The notes beneath the pieces are model-generated. The model searched no databases and was not told the DNA's origin. It was given only the letters and a program-made list of their open reading frames with translations. From Didymella arachidicola (taxonomy: Eukaryota > Ascomycota > Dothideomycetes > Pleosporales > Didymellaceae): a stretch of 64,000 nucleotides of DNA. Where the stretch lies: assembly GCA_016630955.3 (NCBI GenBank), contig CM049990.2:1178001-1242000 (forward strand), in the 5' to 3' direction. The position numbers and the translations under genes are program-made. Below, piece by piece: positions 20,943 through 30,951 of this stretch (its first letter is position 1; the number at the start of each line of letters is the position of its first letter).

Positions 20943-22800
20943 CTAGCACATGCCACTCAACACAGCCATACCAGCGACATGGTCAAGTCCCTCAACTTCC
21001 TCTTCGAGAATCTTGTCGATAATGCTCGTCTTCTTGATGCGCCAGAACGCCTGCGCACCGTCCGCGAACCTCCTACTGATGGGCTTGACGTCCTCCTCGG
21101 GACAAGCCGCAAAGCACAACCTTATGCAGTTATAAGCGTCCTTCTCTCTGATCTCTTGCGTTGGTGCGAACATGAGTCCAGGCGCAACGAGACACAAGTA
21201 CGGCTTCTGCGTCCAGAAGACCCACAACGCCTGACTGAGCCGTGCATGCGGCACTTCATCAGCCAGCGGGTGGGTGTTGAAATCGAATCGGACCCAGACG
21301 AACATGCCACCCAGCGGCCGCACGAAACTGTAGATCTGCGTCTTCTCGACCACAGCCCACTCGTCGTCGCTGTCAGCGACAAAAGAGAGCGAGCGCCTGC
21401 GTCCGGCCTTGACAATCTCGCGGCCCTTGTCCAAAGCATCGCACATGGTCTGCATACGCCTCTCGTAGTTGCCCCGCAGACCCTCGAGCCAGCGCACCCA
21501 GCCATCGACTTTCCAGCCTGAACCGTCAGCGGCGCCGCCGCGTCCAGGGTCGTTGCTGTTGCTGGGTCCCATGAGCAGCTCGGCAATCATGGATTGAACG
21601 AAGCCGGAGGGCTGCTGGGTGGAACTCTCCGTAATGCGCAAGAGGCGCTCAGCAAGCGCGGGCTGTGTAGTGATCCATCCCAACCTGCAGCCTGGTGCGA
21701 CAGTCTTAGAGAAGGTGTCGAGACGCACGACACGACCCTGGTAGTCGACGCTCAGGTACGACGGGATGAGCGAGTCGAGAAATTCGAAGCCAGAGGATTT
21801 CCTTGGCTTAGGCGATGCAGCGTTCGGCGATGACGAGGGGAACTGCAGGTACCAGTATGGGTCGTCCTCGACGATGATGATGTCGTACTTGACGCAGACG
21901 GCATATATTTCAGTCCTGCGGGCGACGCTGAGCGTGCCGGACGTGGGATTTTGGCCGATTGTAACGGTGTACAGGAGGTGTGGGCGACGACCCTTTGAGA
22001 AGTCCCAGTTCTCCAGGACGTCGTCGAGCCCGCCGGGGCCCTTGGCCAGCATACCTTCATCATCGATCTTCACGGGCACGATGTTCAGTCCGCGCGGCCT
22101 GGCTGTTTGGATAGCGTTCATGTAGGCATACTCCTCGCATAGCAAACCAGGACGCTCGTTGACTGGGTCGCGGTCGGCGAACCATTCGTCGCTAAGGGCC
22201 TGAATGGTCTTGGAGAAGCCATCCGTAGCGCCGCAGGTAAGGATGACCTCGGGGCCGTTCTTATACGGAACGAAAGGATGCAGGTTCTTGCGTGTGAACT
22301 GGCGAATGAAGTAGTAGAGCGGAGGGTAGCCTTGTGCCTGGCCGTACTGCAGCGCAGACTTCAAGTCGATCTTGTGCAGCGGGTCAGGTGTGTGCGAGTC
22401 GTGTGGCACAAGCAGACGTGCCGCTGGAGGGTCGTCATCCTGGCCCTTCTTGCCCTTCTCGATGTTCAACTCCTCAAGACGTGCGGTGGGTGGATCGTCA
22501 GCAGGTGGGTCGACGGGCCTGTTGGGCGTAGGCTTCCACCGGTTGGGGTGTGAGACCTTGGCCTCGAGGGTGTCGTAGGGGAAATATTTGTCGTTTGGTA
22601 GGCCTGGCAGCTGTCAGCCATGAAATGCGGCGAAAGAAATTGTGCCCACCTCCTGCTAATTGAGCGATGCCCGGGATGGAAAAGTATTGGTAGAATCGCT
22701 TCACACTCGACGCCTCGCGGGCCTTCGTGCTGCGCGACAGGTGGTGCGAGAGGTTGATAGGCTCGGGGAAGCTCGAAGGGTCGGACGTGTAGTAGGCCAT
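20943..22800 (-). CDS. ARO8: Aromatic amino-acid aminotransferase (Aro8-like), 603 aa
   Basis: Exons 22800..22650 and 22603..20943; intron 22649..22604 (46 bases, GTGGGC donor, GCTGAC branch, CCAG acceptor). Fold-type I PLP enzyme transferring the amino group of Phe/Tyr/Trp (and in yeast 2-aminoadipate) to 2-oxoglutarate. Markers: Cys-Gly-Ala-Thr-Asp-Gly near residue 160, Glu-Asp-Asp-Pro-Tyr (PLP-ring region), and the PLP lysine in Thr-Phe-Ser-Lys-Thr followed by Pro-Gly-x-Arg-Leu-Gly-Trp. The protein is longer than yeast Aro8 (500) because of a proline-rich insert after residue ~65 and insertions with Ser/Gly runs. The frame stays open upstream to an ATG at 23064 (+88 codons); I prefer 22800 because homologues begin there and it has a strong start context. 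Confidence 0.88.
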
Positions 22801-22849
22801 GGCGGCGATATGGCGGCGATATGGCGGCGATATGGCGGCGATATGGCGG
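22799..22849. repeat. 11-base tandem repeat at the ARO8 start codon
   Basis: Four perfect copies plus a 7-base partial copy of an 11-base unit (ATGGCGGCGAT on +). On the coding strand the last copy supplies GCCGCC immediately before the ATG, a textbook strong start context. The other copies read ATA where this one reads ATG. Confidence 0.9.
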
Positions 22850-23517
22850 TTAATACTCAGGAAGGCTAAATTGACTTTCCAAGACCTCAACTGCTGAGTA
22901 TACAAAGCTTTACCACGGCAATCAGTGTTTTGCAAAAGAGTCGAACGCCCCAGCAAAGAACAACCTTGTCCAGGTTGACCGCTATCGTTAGCCGCGGGAC
23001 GATAAGGCGTGATTAGAAAGCACACGTTAGATCGTGACGACATGCCTGGGAATACCAACGACATCTGCTAGCCCGCACCAAGCCACGTTTGCGCGCGAGC
23101 TGAAAGAGGAAGCTGCAAAAGCAAAGCAGTCATGTTTCTAATATTTGACCTCGCCCACGAAGACAACTGTTCAGGACCATGTGGATGCGTTCTAGGACAC
23201 TCGGCACTTGTAAGGCTGACTTAGCACGTCATGGAGCCGGCAATGTGCCACGCCGGCTGGGCTAACTACACGCAAGTGAGCCTCAAGCATCCGGGGTTTC
23301 CAGGGCTCTCCCTGTTTCGGCATCTGCATCTCTAGACCTCCTTCAAGCCTCCTGCATCCTTTTTGGTCCCTTTACTACATCTACTGCATCGCAATCCCCT
23401 TTATTGCGTCTCATCATTATTCACTGCCCAAAGCATTCCCGCGGACTTCCTATCGATAAGCCACGCTCCAAGCTGTCGTCGCCAACCTCCCGCCACGAGC
23501 TTCGGTCGCTCCTGGAC
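22850..23517. promoter_or_regulatory. Divergent region ARO8 / LCCL gene
   Basis: About 670 bases between head-to-head genes, presumably both promoters. Pyrimidine-rich stretch at 23320-23400 precedes the LCCL start. Confidence 0.4.
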
Positions 23518-25407
23518 ATGAGCCCTGAGCGCCAGGTCGACGATGAGGGTGCACCACCGCAGGTCTACCGTGATGACGAGCTCATCAGCGTTGATCCAGA
23601 GGAAGCCATAATCCGTGACTCTGCCGAAGCTTCCGGTCAAGAGGATCACGCGTCGCGAGAACCCTCCTATGTTAGGAAATATGTATCGCCGCGGTTGCAG
23701 CTTGCTTGGATATCTGTGAAGACTTGGGTGAAGGGGCCACAACCACCGCGACCTTGGAAGATCCAGCCCTTGTTTCCAAAGGTTCAGACGGCACCGATAC
23801 GGCTTCTAGACACCTTCGTTCCGAAAAGAAAACATAGGATTGGACTTTTGGTTGCATTGTACGCTGCCTGGATCCTCAGCTTCGCACTTGTCCTGCACAA
23901 AAGTGCCTTCTCAGCAGACGTCCCAGGCTATGGCGCTCCAGTGCGAATCGGCTGCACACAACGCTTCTGGAGCGATGGCAATGAATGCGGCCTTAATGGT
24001 GACTCGTGCCGGCCCTTCTCAAACGCCTCTATGCCATTCAGATGCCCAGCGAACTGTAAGCGCGTCCAGCTCCTCAACCCACACGCTGTGGGCGACTACA
24101 TCGCCAACTACCAGCCCCTGGTCATCGGCGGTCCAACAGACGCCGAAGAAACACTCGAAAACACATTCTACCGCGCCGACTCCTTCATCTGCGGCGCTGC
24201 GATCCATGCCGGTTTCATCAGTGACACCTCAGGCGGATGCGGCGTCGTCAGCATGGTGGGCGAGCAAACCTCCTACCCCTCCGTAAAACGAAACCACCTC
24301 AGCTCCATCGGTTTCCCATCCTACTTCCCGAAATCCATCACCTTCCTGCCCGGCACTAGTTCGTCGTGTCGCGACCTGCGTTGGCCGCTCCTGGGCGTGA
24401 GCCTAACCTTCACAATCCTGCTATCGCTCTTCACCACCTCGCCCGCGGTGTTCTTCCCGTCCATATTCCTCGGCGTGTTCTTCCACGTCGCACTCGCGTC
24501 CGACCCGCCGAGTCTAACGGACTACTACGCGCTCATCAGTCTCTGTCTGGCCCGCCTGCTGCCCGCGGGATTCTGCATGTACGTCGTGTACCGGTTCGCT
24601 GTCTTGCGCACGCTATCCAACCTCGATGCCCAGGTCGAAAAGACGGTTCTCTGGCTCGGCGGCTTGTGGGTTGGCGCGCTGAATAATTACACATTCGACA
24701 AGATTCCTATTGAGCGACTTACGCCGCACGATCTGAAGAACCAGCCAGGTGCCGTGCCGGCACTGATCATAATCGTGCTGTGCCTGTTCAGTATTGCGCT
24801 ATTGCAAGCGTGGTGTTTGAGGATCGAGGGACGCCTGCCGAAGTACTTGGGGATCTACGGGCTGTTTGTTGGTGGGCTTTTGTTGCTTGTTGCGGTGCCG
24901 AAGATGAACGTCCGTATTCACCATTATATTCTCGGCTTACTGCTAGTACCAGGGACGAGCATGCAGACACGCCCGAGTTTGCTGTTCCAGGGGATTTTGG
25001 TGGGGCTTTTCATCAATGGTGTCGCAAGATGGGGCTTTGCTAGTATCCTTGAGACGCCTGGTGCAATACGAGGTGATGGGCCGATTAGCAGTCTCCTACC
25101 CATCATCACGGCGCCCATCATCCACAATAACTTCGGAACTCATCTGAAGCCGAATATTACGTTTGAGTGGAGCCTGCCGTTCCCGAAGCACTACGACGGT
25201 CTGAGTATCCTGGTCAACGATGTTGAGCGGTATAGGGGCTATGCTGACAACGAGCTGGAGAGCTGGACCTGGGTCAAGCATATGAGAGATGTGCCAGAGT
25301 ACTTCCGCTTCGCATATCTCAATGGTGGTGGGCGAGGTGACTATACGAAGGCCGGTACATGGAGCGCGGAGGGTGGCTGGACTGAGATGGCTGGTGGGCC
25401 GTCGTGA
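23518..25407 (+). CDS. LCCL-domain multipass membrane protein, 629 aa
   Basis: Single exon; ATG at 23518 is the first in frame (the frame is open but ATG-less back to 23404). Residues 1-~115 are acidic and cytosolic; a first membrane segment follows (Leu-Leu-Val-Ala-Leu-Tyr-Ala-Ala-Trp). An extracytosolic LCCL domain comes next, with its cysteines and Gly-Gly-Cys-Gly-Val-Val signature and Ala-Ala-Ile-His-Ala-Gly. Then about six further hydrophobic segments. This architecture is fungal-specific; the LCCL domain is thought to bind lipids or carbohydrates, but the role of these proteins is unknown. Head-to-head with ARO8. Confidence 0.85.
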   Translation: MSPERQVDDEGAPPQVYRDDELISVDPEEAIIRDSAEASGQEDHASREPSYVRKYVSPRLQLAWISVKTWVKGPQPPRPWKIQPLFPKVQTAPIRLLDTFVPKRKHRIGLLVALYAAWILSFALVLHKSAFSADVPGYGAPVRIGCTQRFWSDGNECGLNGDSCRPFSNASMPFRCPANCKRVQLLNPHAVGDYIANYQPLVIGGPTDAEETLENTFYRADSFICGAAIHAGFISDTSGGCGVVSMVGEQTSYPSVKRNHLSSIGFPSYFPKSITFLPGTSSSCRDLRWPLLGVSLTFTILLSLFTTSPAVFFPSIFLGVFFHVALASDPPSLTDYYALISLCLARLLPAGFCMYVVYRFAVLRTLSNLDAQVEKTVLWLGGLWVGALNNYTFDKIPIERLTPHDLKNQPGAVPALIIIVLCLFSIALLQAWCLRIEGRLPKYLGIYGLFVGGLLLLVAVPKMNVRIHHYILGLLLVPGTSMQTRPSLLFQGILVGLFINGVARWGFASILETPGAIRGDGPISSLLPIITAPIIHNNFGTHLKPNITFEWSLPFPKHYDGLSILVNDVERYRGYADNELESWTWVKHMRDVPEYFRFAYLNGGGRGDYTKAGTWSAEGGWTEMAGGPS

Positions 25408-25715
25408 TGTGTAGACTTTCGGACACTGCAGAATTGAAAATGGTTCATGGAAGCATTATCATTTCTTCACCTTCATTTGGCATTTTCTGCACTGGGTCGT
25501 GCTCAGACGGCAAACTGCCACAGACTGGCAAGGCTGTTGCTTTGCTCAAGCGAGGTACATGGAACCATCAGTGGCTTGCACAGCCACGCGTTATGTCAGC
25601 CTTGCCAGCGCAACCTCATCTTCACATCTACACAAACCATTTGTTCACCTCACAACGCCAAGCTCCGAGCGCAGCCTGAATTACTCCTGCAACATACCAA
25701 AAAACTCCCAAGAAA

Positions 25716-26930
25716 ATGTCGCAGAATGCCGAGGTCTACAGAAGCGCACCACTGCCACTCGATGCCAACAACAGGATCCGTCTCCTCCAGATCAAGCCCC
25801 GAGCTTCTGAGAGCACAACTATAGAATGCACCTTTCAAGACCACTCTTTGGATGATAAACCACACTACACTGCGCTTTCGTACGTATGGGGCACCGACGC
25901 CCCAGAACACCGCATAAGCCTCGGAGGCCAGGCCTTCAAGATCCGCAAGAATCTACGAGACTTTTTGCTGCAAACGACTTCAGAGGGACGTTCGGACCAA
26001 CCCTACTGGATTGATGCTATCTGTATCAATCAGGACGATCTTATGGAGAGAAGTCATCAAGTCAGATTGATGGGACGGATTTTCCCCCAAGCCGATGCTG
26101 TTCTGGCTTGGCTTAGACACGGCGATACAGCAGTATGCGATGCCATGCGTGATCTGAAAGCAGCATGAGAGCTCTCAGAAGCTCAAACCGAGACAGATAC
26201 CCTGGGGAATGACCCCCAATCAAGTAGGGATGCATTGGTCCTGAAGACGACAGGGCTAGTGAGTACGCTGCCGTCGAGTTCGAAGATGGAGGGCGAAGGA
26301 AGCCAAGACTCCACAATTCTCAATTCAACGACTGCGCACGACTTGAAATCATGATGGCGTAGGCTGTCATCCTTGGAGTACTAGAGCAGAGCTTGGGTTC
26401 TCCAGGAATGTGTCCTTGCCACCAGACTAGAACTGCAGTACGGTTCAATCGGAATGCCTTCTACAATGTATCCAGATAAAACTTTATGGGACCGGAGGGG
26501 TGTAGGCTTTATCATGCTTACCCGTGAAAGCTGGCACAAGGAACTGGAGCGGACATACCTCGCACCCTGGGACATGTTGTCCATGGGTATAGACTGCTCA
26601 GATCGCCGGGACCGCATCTATGCTCAACTTTCTCTTATGCATCCGGGACTCAACATTGACCCAGATTACTCCAAGTCATTGGAAGATCTTTTCGTTGAGA
26701 CTGTCGACAAATACATCGCGATGGACTGGTGCGAAGCTAAGTCCGCCATCCGGTCACTTGCTTACAAGCTCAGTGACCATCCTGATCACCCGCAAGAGAA
26801 CAGCATCTTGGCTCGCGCAGCTCGCTTCCAGAAATGTGCCAAGGAGTTTGGTGTGAAGAATAGAGTGAATTCAAAGGCACCATGGGCCGCAGAGACGACA
26901 TGGTTTATGCACCGGTGTGGACAGTACTGA
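25716..26930 (+). pseudogene. HET-domain gene inactivated by three in-frame stops
   Basis: A single reading frame of 405 codons from ATG 25716 to the terminal TGA at 26928 is coding-like throughout but broken by TGA 26166..26168, TGA 26352..26354 and TAG 26382..26384. HET motifs are clear: Tyr-Thr-Ala-Leu-Ser-Tyr-Val-Trp-Gly, Tyr-Trp-Ile-Asp-Ala-Ile-Cys-Ile-Asn-Gln and, after the third stop, Arg-Ala-Trp-Val-Leu-Gln-Glu, then Asp-Arg-Arg-Asp-Arg-Ile-Tyr-Ala. Each stop is one C-to-T or G-to-A step from Arg or Trp. No indels. HET proteins trigger incompatibility cell death in fungi; this copy could at most give a 150-residue N-terminal fragment. Its 3' end abuts the convergent membrane-protein gene. 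Confidence 0.85.
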
Positions 26931-26995
26931 ACATTTTCGAATCTGTGTTTGAACGATTTAGTACAAGAGAAACCTCTCGTACTACAGGTACTGTG

Positions 26996-28973
26996 CTAAA
27001 CAATGCTAAAAAACGCAAGTTCACTACTGACTGGCCTCGTCGCTGCACTGAGCACCTCCTTCGCATCCTCAAACCTTGCCTCATCATCCAGGCTATGTCT
27101 CTCGTAGCTGCCCCGCAGTGTATCCGCATCAGTGCTGATACTCTTCCGGCCCTTGTCATCCTCTTCTGGGAATGGCAGCACATGCAAATCATTCAGCCGA
27201 TCTTCAATCTCGCGCTCGAAAATCTTCTTCCACTTTGCCTCCTCGATCATATCCTGCACATCTGCGTTTGCTACTGGACCAAATCGGCCGAGTTCCTCGG
27301 CCGACGCCGATCGTACAAGAGTGTTAAACGCGCCAGGGAGAGGCTTCCGCAGCGCAACAGAGGACTTCGAAGTTGACAAGATAGGTTTCCAGCCCATAGC
27401 CATACGCTGTTCTCCACCCTTGCGCTGCTGCACATTCTGCTGAGCCCCCGCACGTGCGTCTGGTGCACTGACTGTACGCCAGTGCTTTCTTGAACTCGGA
27501 CTCGTACCAGGAATCGGCGTGTTGTTGTGGATGGCGTATGAGATCTCTGCTGCGCTGGCCCTTTTCTCTTTGCTGATGCCAGAATCGACCTTTGAATTGG
27601 GACTCTCGCCTGTCTCGCTGATACCCCCTGATGAGTTGAGTGTTTCGCTGCGACTACTACATTCTAGATGCGGCACTGGCGTGATCGAACTGAGACGGTG
27701 CGGACGCGATAGAGAGACTGAAGAGCGAGTGTAGCGGTGCCGGTTGGAGAAACTGCTCATGCTGCGCAGGTGCGGCTGCGAGTGCGACGAGCTGAGAGAG
27801 CGGTATGGAGCTGCAGTATCGGGGTAGACGGCGCGCTGCGCTGATGCAGAGTACTCGATGGGGATGGAGTGAGGTACATACGCTGCTGGTGCAAGGAGTG
27901 CATCTGTGCGAGGCGTAAGGGATAGACGACGTCGATGAGCAAAGGGGTCTAAAGTCTGGTACTGAGATGGAGGTGGGGTTTCGATTGACACCATGAACGC
28001 TGGTGGTAGTGGTGGTGGTGCGAATGGAGAGGTGAAGATACTGATCTGATCACGACACAGGGAGTCTGATATGGAGGGCGGGCGGCTGCTGGCGTTCAGG
28101 TCCAGAGTCTCAACGTCCGCATTAGTGAAGGTCGATGTGCTTCTGGTATGGTTGTAGGTGGATATGCCGATGTCTGGAACCAATTTTTCGATCGCGGCAT
28201 GATCTTCAGATGGCCTTCGAGAAGTGGCAGGTGACGGCTCAAGAGTGGATTGACGGTGGCCGTATGCGAACAGGTGAGCTTCAAAGGGACGCCGCACAGC
28301 AGCCATGAGTCCAAATAGCGCCAATGAAGCGACACTGCGCATCAATCAGCTTGATAATGGGAGTAGAAGCATGTTGACACTTACAGTGCAATCATAGCCA
28401 GAGCCATGCCAACGCGGCTGATGAGGCAGGTAATTCCGGCCTCCCAGGCCTGACCTTCAAGTTGAAGTGCCAGGCAGCTTGGCCTTCTCGCTACCAGGAT
28501 CATATTCCACCCCGCTGTCAACAGCCACAATACACATAGTGAGACCACTAGACGGTTGGCAATATACGTGGTCTTTTTTATTGTCGCGAGGTCGAGTTGC
28601 TGATAGGTCAGAGCTCTTTGCTTGACCGAGTACGTTGTATGCACAACAGTAAATGCAATCGTCACAATAGCCTAAACATTCAGCTGGATGACTTTGTTGA
28701 AAAATCGACATAACTCACCGAAACGAGTGTCAACACACCTGGCACTATGTTAGTGTGGTCTGCTGAATCAGACGCAAGCTGAAAAAGCGCGATTATGGCG
28801 CAGATGACTGAAAACCAGAAAAGAGTGTTCAGTATTATTGTTATTGCCAGAAGGCTCAGCGACAGCTGAGGAGGCGGGTTCTTGATCTTCAAAGCAACCA
28901 GTTTCGGTTCTGTGATCGGGGGATCCGGAAGGGAATTATCGCTGATGCGACTCAGGCGGTTTAGCCTGGCCAT
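26996..28973 (-). CDS. Four-TM membrane protein with long cytosolic tail, 626 aa
   Basis: Exons 28973..28719, 28671..28385, 28334..26996; introns 47 and 50 bases, the first ending GTTTAG, the second with an AGCTGAT branch and GCAG acceptor. The first exon carries TM1 and the beginning of TM2; exon 2 carries TM2, TM3 and most of TM4; the third exon completes TM4 and encodes a ~420-residue Ser/Pro/Arg-rich, probably disordered tail. Four closely spaced membrane helices with short loops resemble the MARVEL/tetraspan topology of fungal plasma-membrane proteins, but I see no diagnostic motif, so no function is assigned. Ends 66 bases from the HET pseudogene's stop, tail-to-tail. Confidence 0.78.
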
Positions 28974-29867
28974 GTGAGCTGTGGTGTAGCTGATAGGTCT
29001 GTTCTGGAGAGCTGTGCTGAGCCGCAGTAGCAGCGTCACAAACGAATTTGCGCGAGACTCAAGGAAGTACCGATGGCGAGAGCATGTCGCGGGACCTATC
29101 GCTACGGCTCGAAAGCTGTATTGTATGGAGACGTATTGAAACAACACTTGAAGAACAAAACGAAAATGTTGGACTGAGCTGTTGTGGTCTAGCAAAGACT
29201 GAGTCGGTGCAGCTGTCAAGCTGTCAGATCGATAATGTTTCGGTAACCGCAACAATAGCCATGCGGTAGTAAAAGCTATCTGCATTCCAAAGGGTTGTTG
29301 AAGCGATGTCCTAGCAGATTGCAAGGTGGGACTTTGTGCGACCACTGAGGAATGTATAGGGCCCAGGGGCGTGACTGCCCATCGATGTGCCAAGACCACG
29401 TTGAACCACGCACAAGGTTGAGTTTAGCCTTGTGCTTGCGCAGGTGGCAGGGCCCTGAAGAGTGTGTCGGACCTGCGACTGCGTGAACAGGCAAGAGCGA
29501 GGCGCGCCCACTATATGCTTGTGCACACTGTACGGCAAGCGTGGTCCGCACCACGTCCCATTCCTCGAAGACCAACTTTATATCCATAAGCAGGTACATC
29601 GCGATGCCGACAGTCATCTGCGACACATAATGTCGGCGTTAGACGTTCGGCGCTAATTGGGGTAATTTTCATCAATGCGCATGACGTACGCTCCAGATCC
29701 TGGTCAGTCGTCCAGTCCAATAATCACAGCGCGCCGGGCCTGATTACAACCAACCCTCAAGATCGTAGCTTCACCTAGTAGCTGAGCATCGTAGCCAAGC
29801 GGTCGTCAGGCGACGCAAGTCAGTGCGCAGCTTGTGGAGCGGGTGCGATATATGCATCCGGCCGTCT
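28974..29867. other. Intergenic, 0.9 kb
   Basis: Between the start of the membrane-protein gene and the 3' end of TLG1. No gene supported; ORFs are short and overlap on both strands. Confidence 0.45.
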
Positions 29868-30676
29868 TCATAGTATGAGGAGTAACACCAGAAGAAGGAT
29901 CAAGACGAAGATCAGCACGGCAATGCAGCAGCTTGACCATTTGTCTCCAGCACGATTAGCAGGCCATCTTGCGTCGGTGCATGTTTGACTTACCCTCGTT
30001 CTTTCTGATGATATTGCCAACCTGCTTCATGCCCGTCTGCAGCTTGCCACCAACTCGATCGGCTACTGTATCGACATCCTTCAGCATCTCGCCCTGCTCT
30101 TCCAGCTCGCGACCCATGTCGTCGGCTTGCATGCGCAAGTTGCCAACTGTACGGAACACGCCGTCGAGCGCCTCATCCTGATCATTCATGATCTGCATCT
30201 GCTGCTCTTGCTCGAACTGCGCGTAATTGTCCTCATCCTCTTCGAACGTGTCTGGGTCTGGAAGCGCGTTCCCCTTCTTCTGCGCGTCCTGAACAGTCTG
30301 TTGCAGTGCCTCGTGCATGTTCTCTATCTCGTCGCCCACATCTTTGACCAGCTTTCTACGACGCGCTACTTCATCGATGTCAAGTCCAAATTTGTAAGGG
30401 TCGTGTTCGACGGCTTTCACGCTTTCGACGAGGTCTTCGAGGTCTTGGCTGAGATCCTGGAGGGTCTGTTCAAGTTCCTGGCGCGCTTCACGAAGCTCTG
30501 GACTGTTCGCCGATGATGCCGAGGACCGTATACGAAGGTATGACTTGAAGAGTGGGCGCGATGTATCGAGTGCTGAAAGGACATCGCTAACATGTGTCAA
30601 TTGGTTGCCTACGGCCGGTCTGATGCACTTACGCCTGCACCTGAAGGAACGGGTCTTCATCATTTGTAAAGGACAT
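29868..30676 (-). CDS. TLG1: SNARE Tlg1 / syntaxin-6 family, 237 aa
   Basis: Exons 30676..30633, 30586..29994, 29944..29868; introns 46 and 49 bases. N-terminal syntaxin-6 three-helix domain (residues ~5-100), a linker, the Qc-SNARE coiled coil (~145-205: Gln-Asp-Glu-Ala-Leu-Asp-Gly-Val, then heptads through Asp-Arg-Val-Gly) and a C-terminal anchor supplied entirely by exon 3 (two Cys followed by ~18 aliphatic residues). Tail-anchored t-SNARE for endosome-to-late-Golgi traffic. The Cys pair at the membrane edge is where yeast Tlg1 is palmitoylated (family knowledge). The unspliced frame ends before the anchor, so splicing is essential. Head-to-head with the methyltransferase gene, 275 bases apart. 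Confidence 0.92.
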
Positions 30677-30951
30677 CGCGTTTGCTTCCTGGTACAGCGA
30701 GCCGCTGGAACACTGCAGTAATAGAGAGATTAAAGTAGAATGACGTCGTGGTGCTGTTGCGGCGAAGCTCGGGGGTGTCGAAGATGCCGGCGATACCCCA
30801 GAGCGAGCTCCCCGCACGTGCCACACGCTACCAAAAATATGCCCCACGAGTCGGAAAAGAAACACTACAATCACTGTCATGCGGTCGAGCAATCACAGGC
30901 GCTATCAACAATTGAGACCAGCATTACCAGGGAGAGGATACGGATGAAGCC
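30677..30951. promoter_or_regulatory. Bidirectional promoter TLG1 / METTL25-like gene
   Basis: 275 bases between divergent starts. No named element recognised. Confidence 0.45.

Noticed and set aside
22650..23064. 88-residue N-terminal extension of the aminotransferase from ATG 23064
   Set aside because: Runs through the tandem repeat and low-complexity sequence; homologues start at the downstream Met.
29790..29860. tRNA-like string (GTAGCCAAGCGGTC)
   Set aside because: D-arm resemblance only; the acceptor ends do not pair and no T-arm follows.
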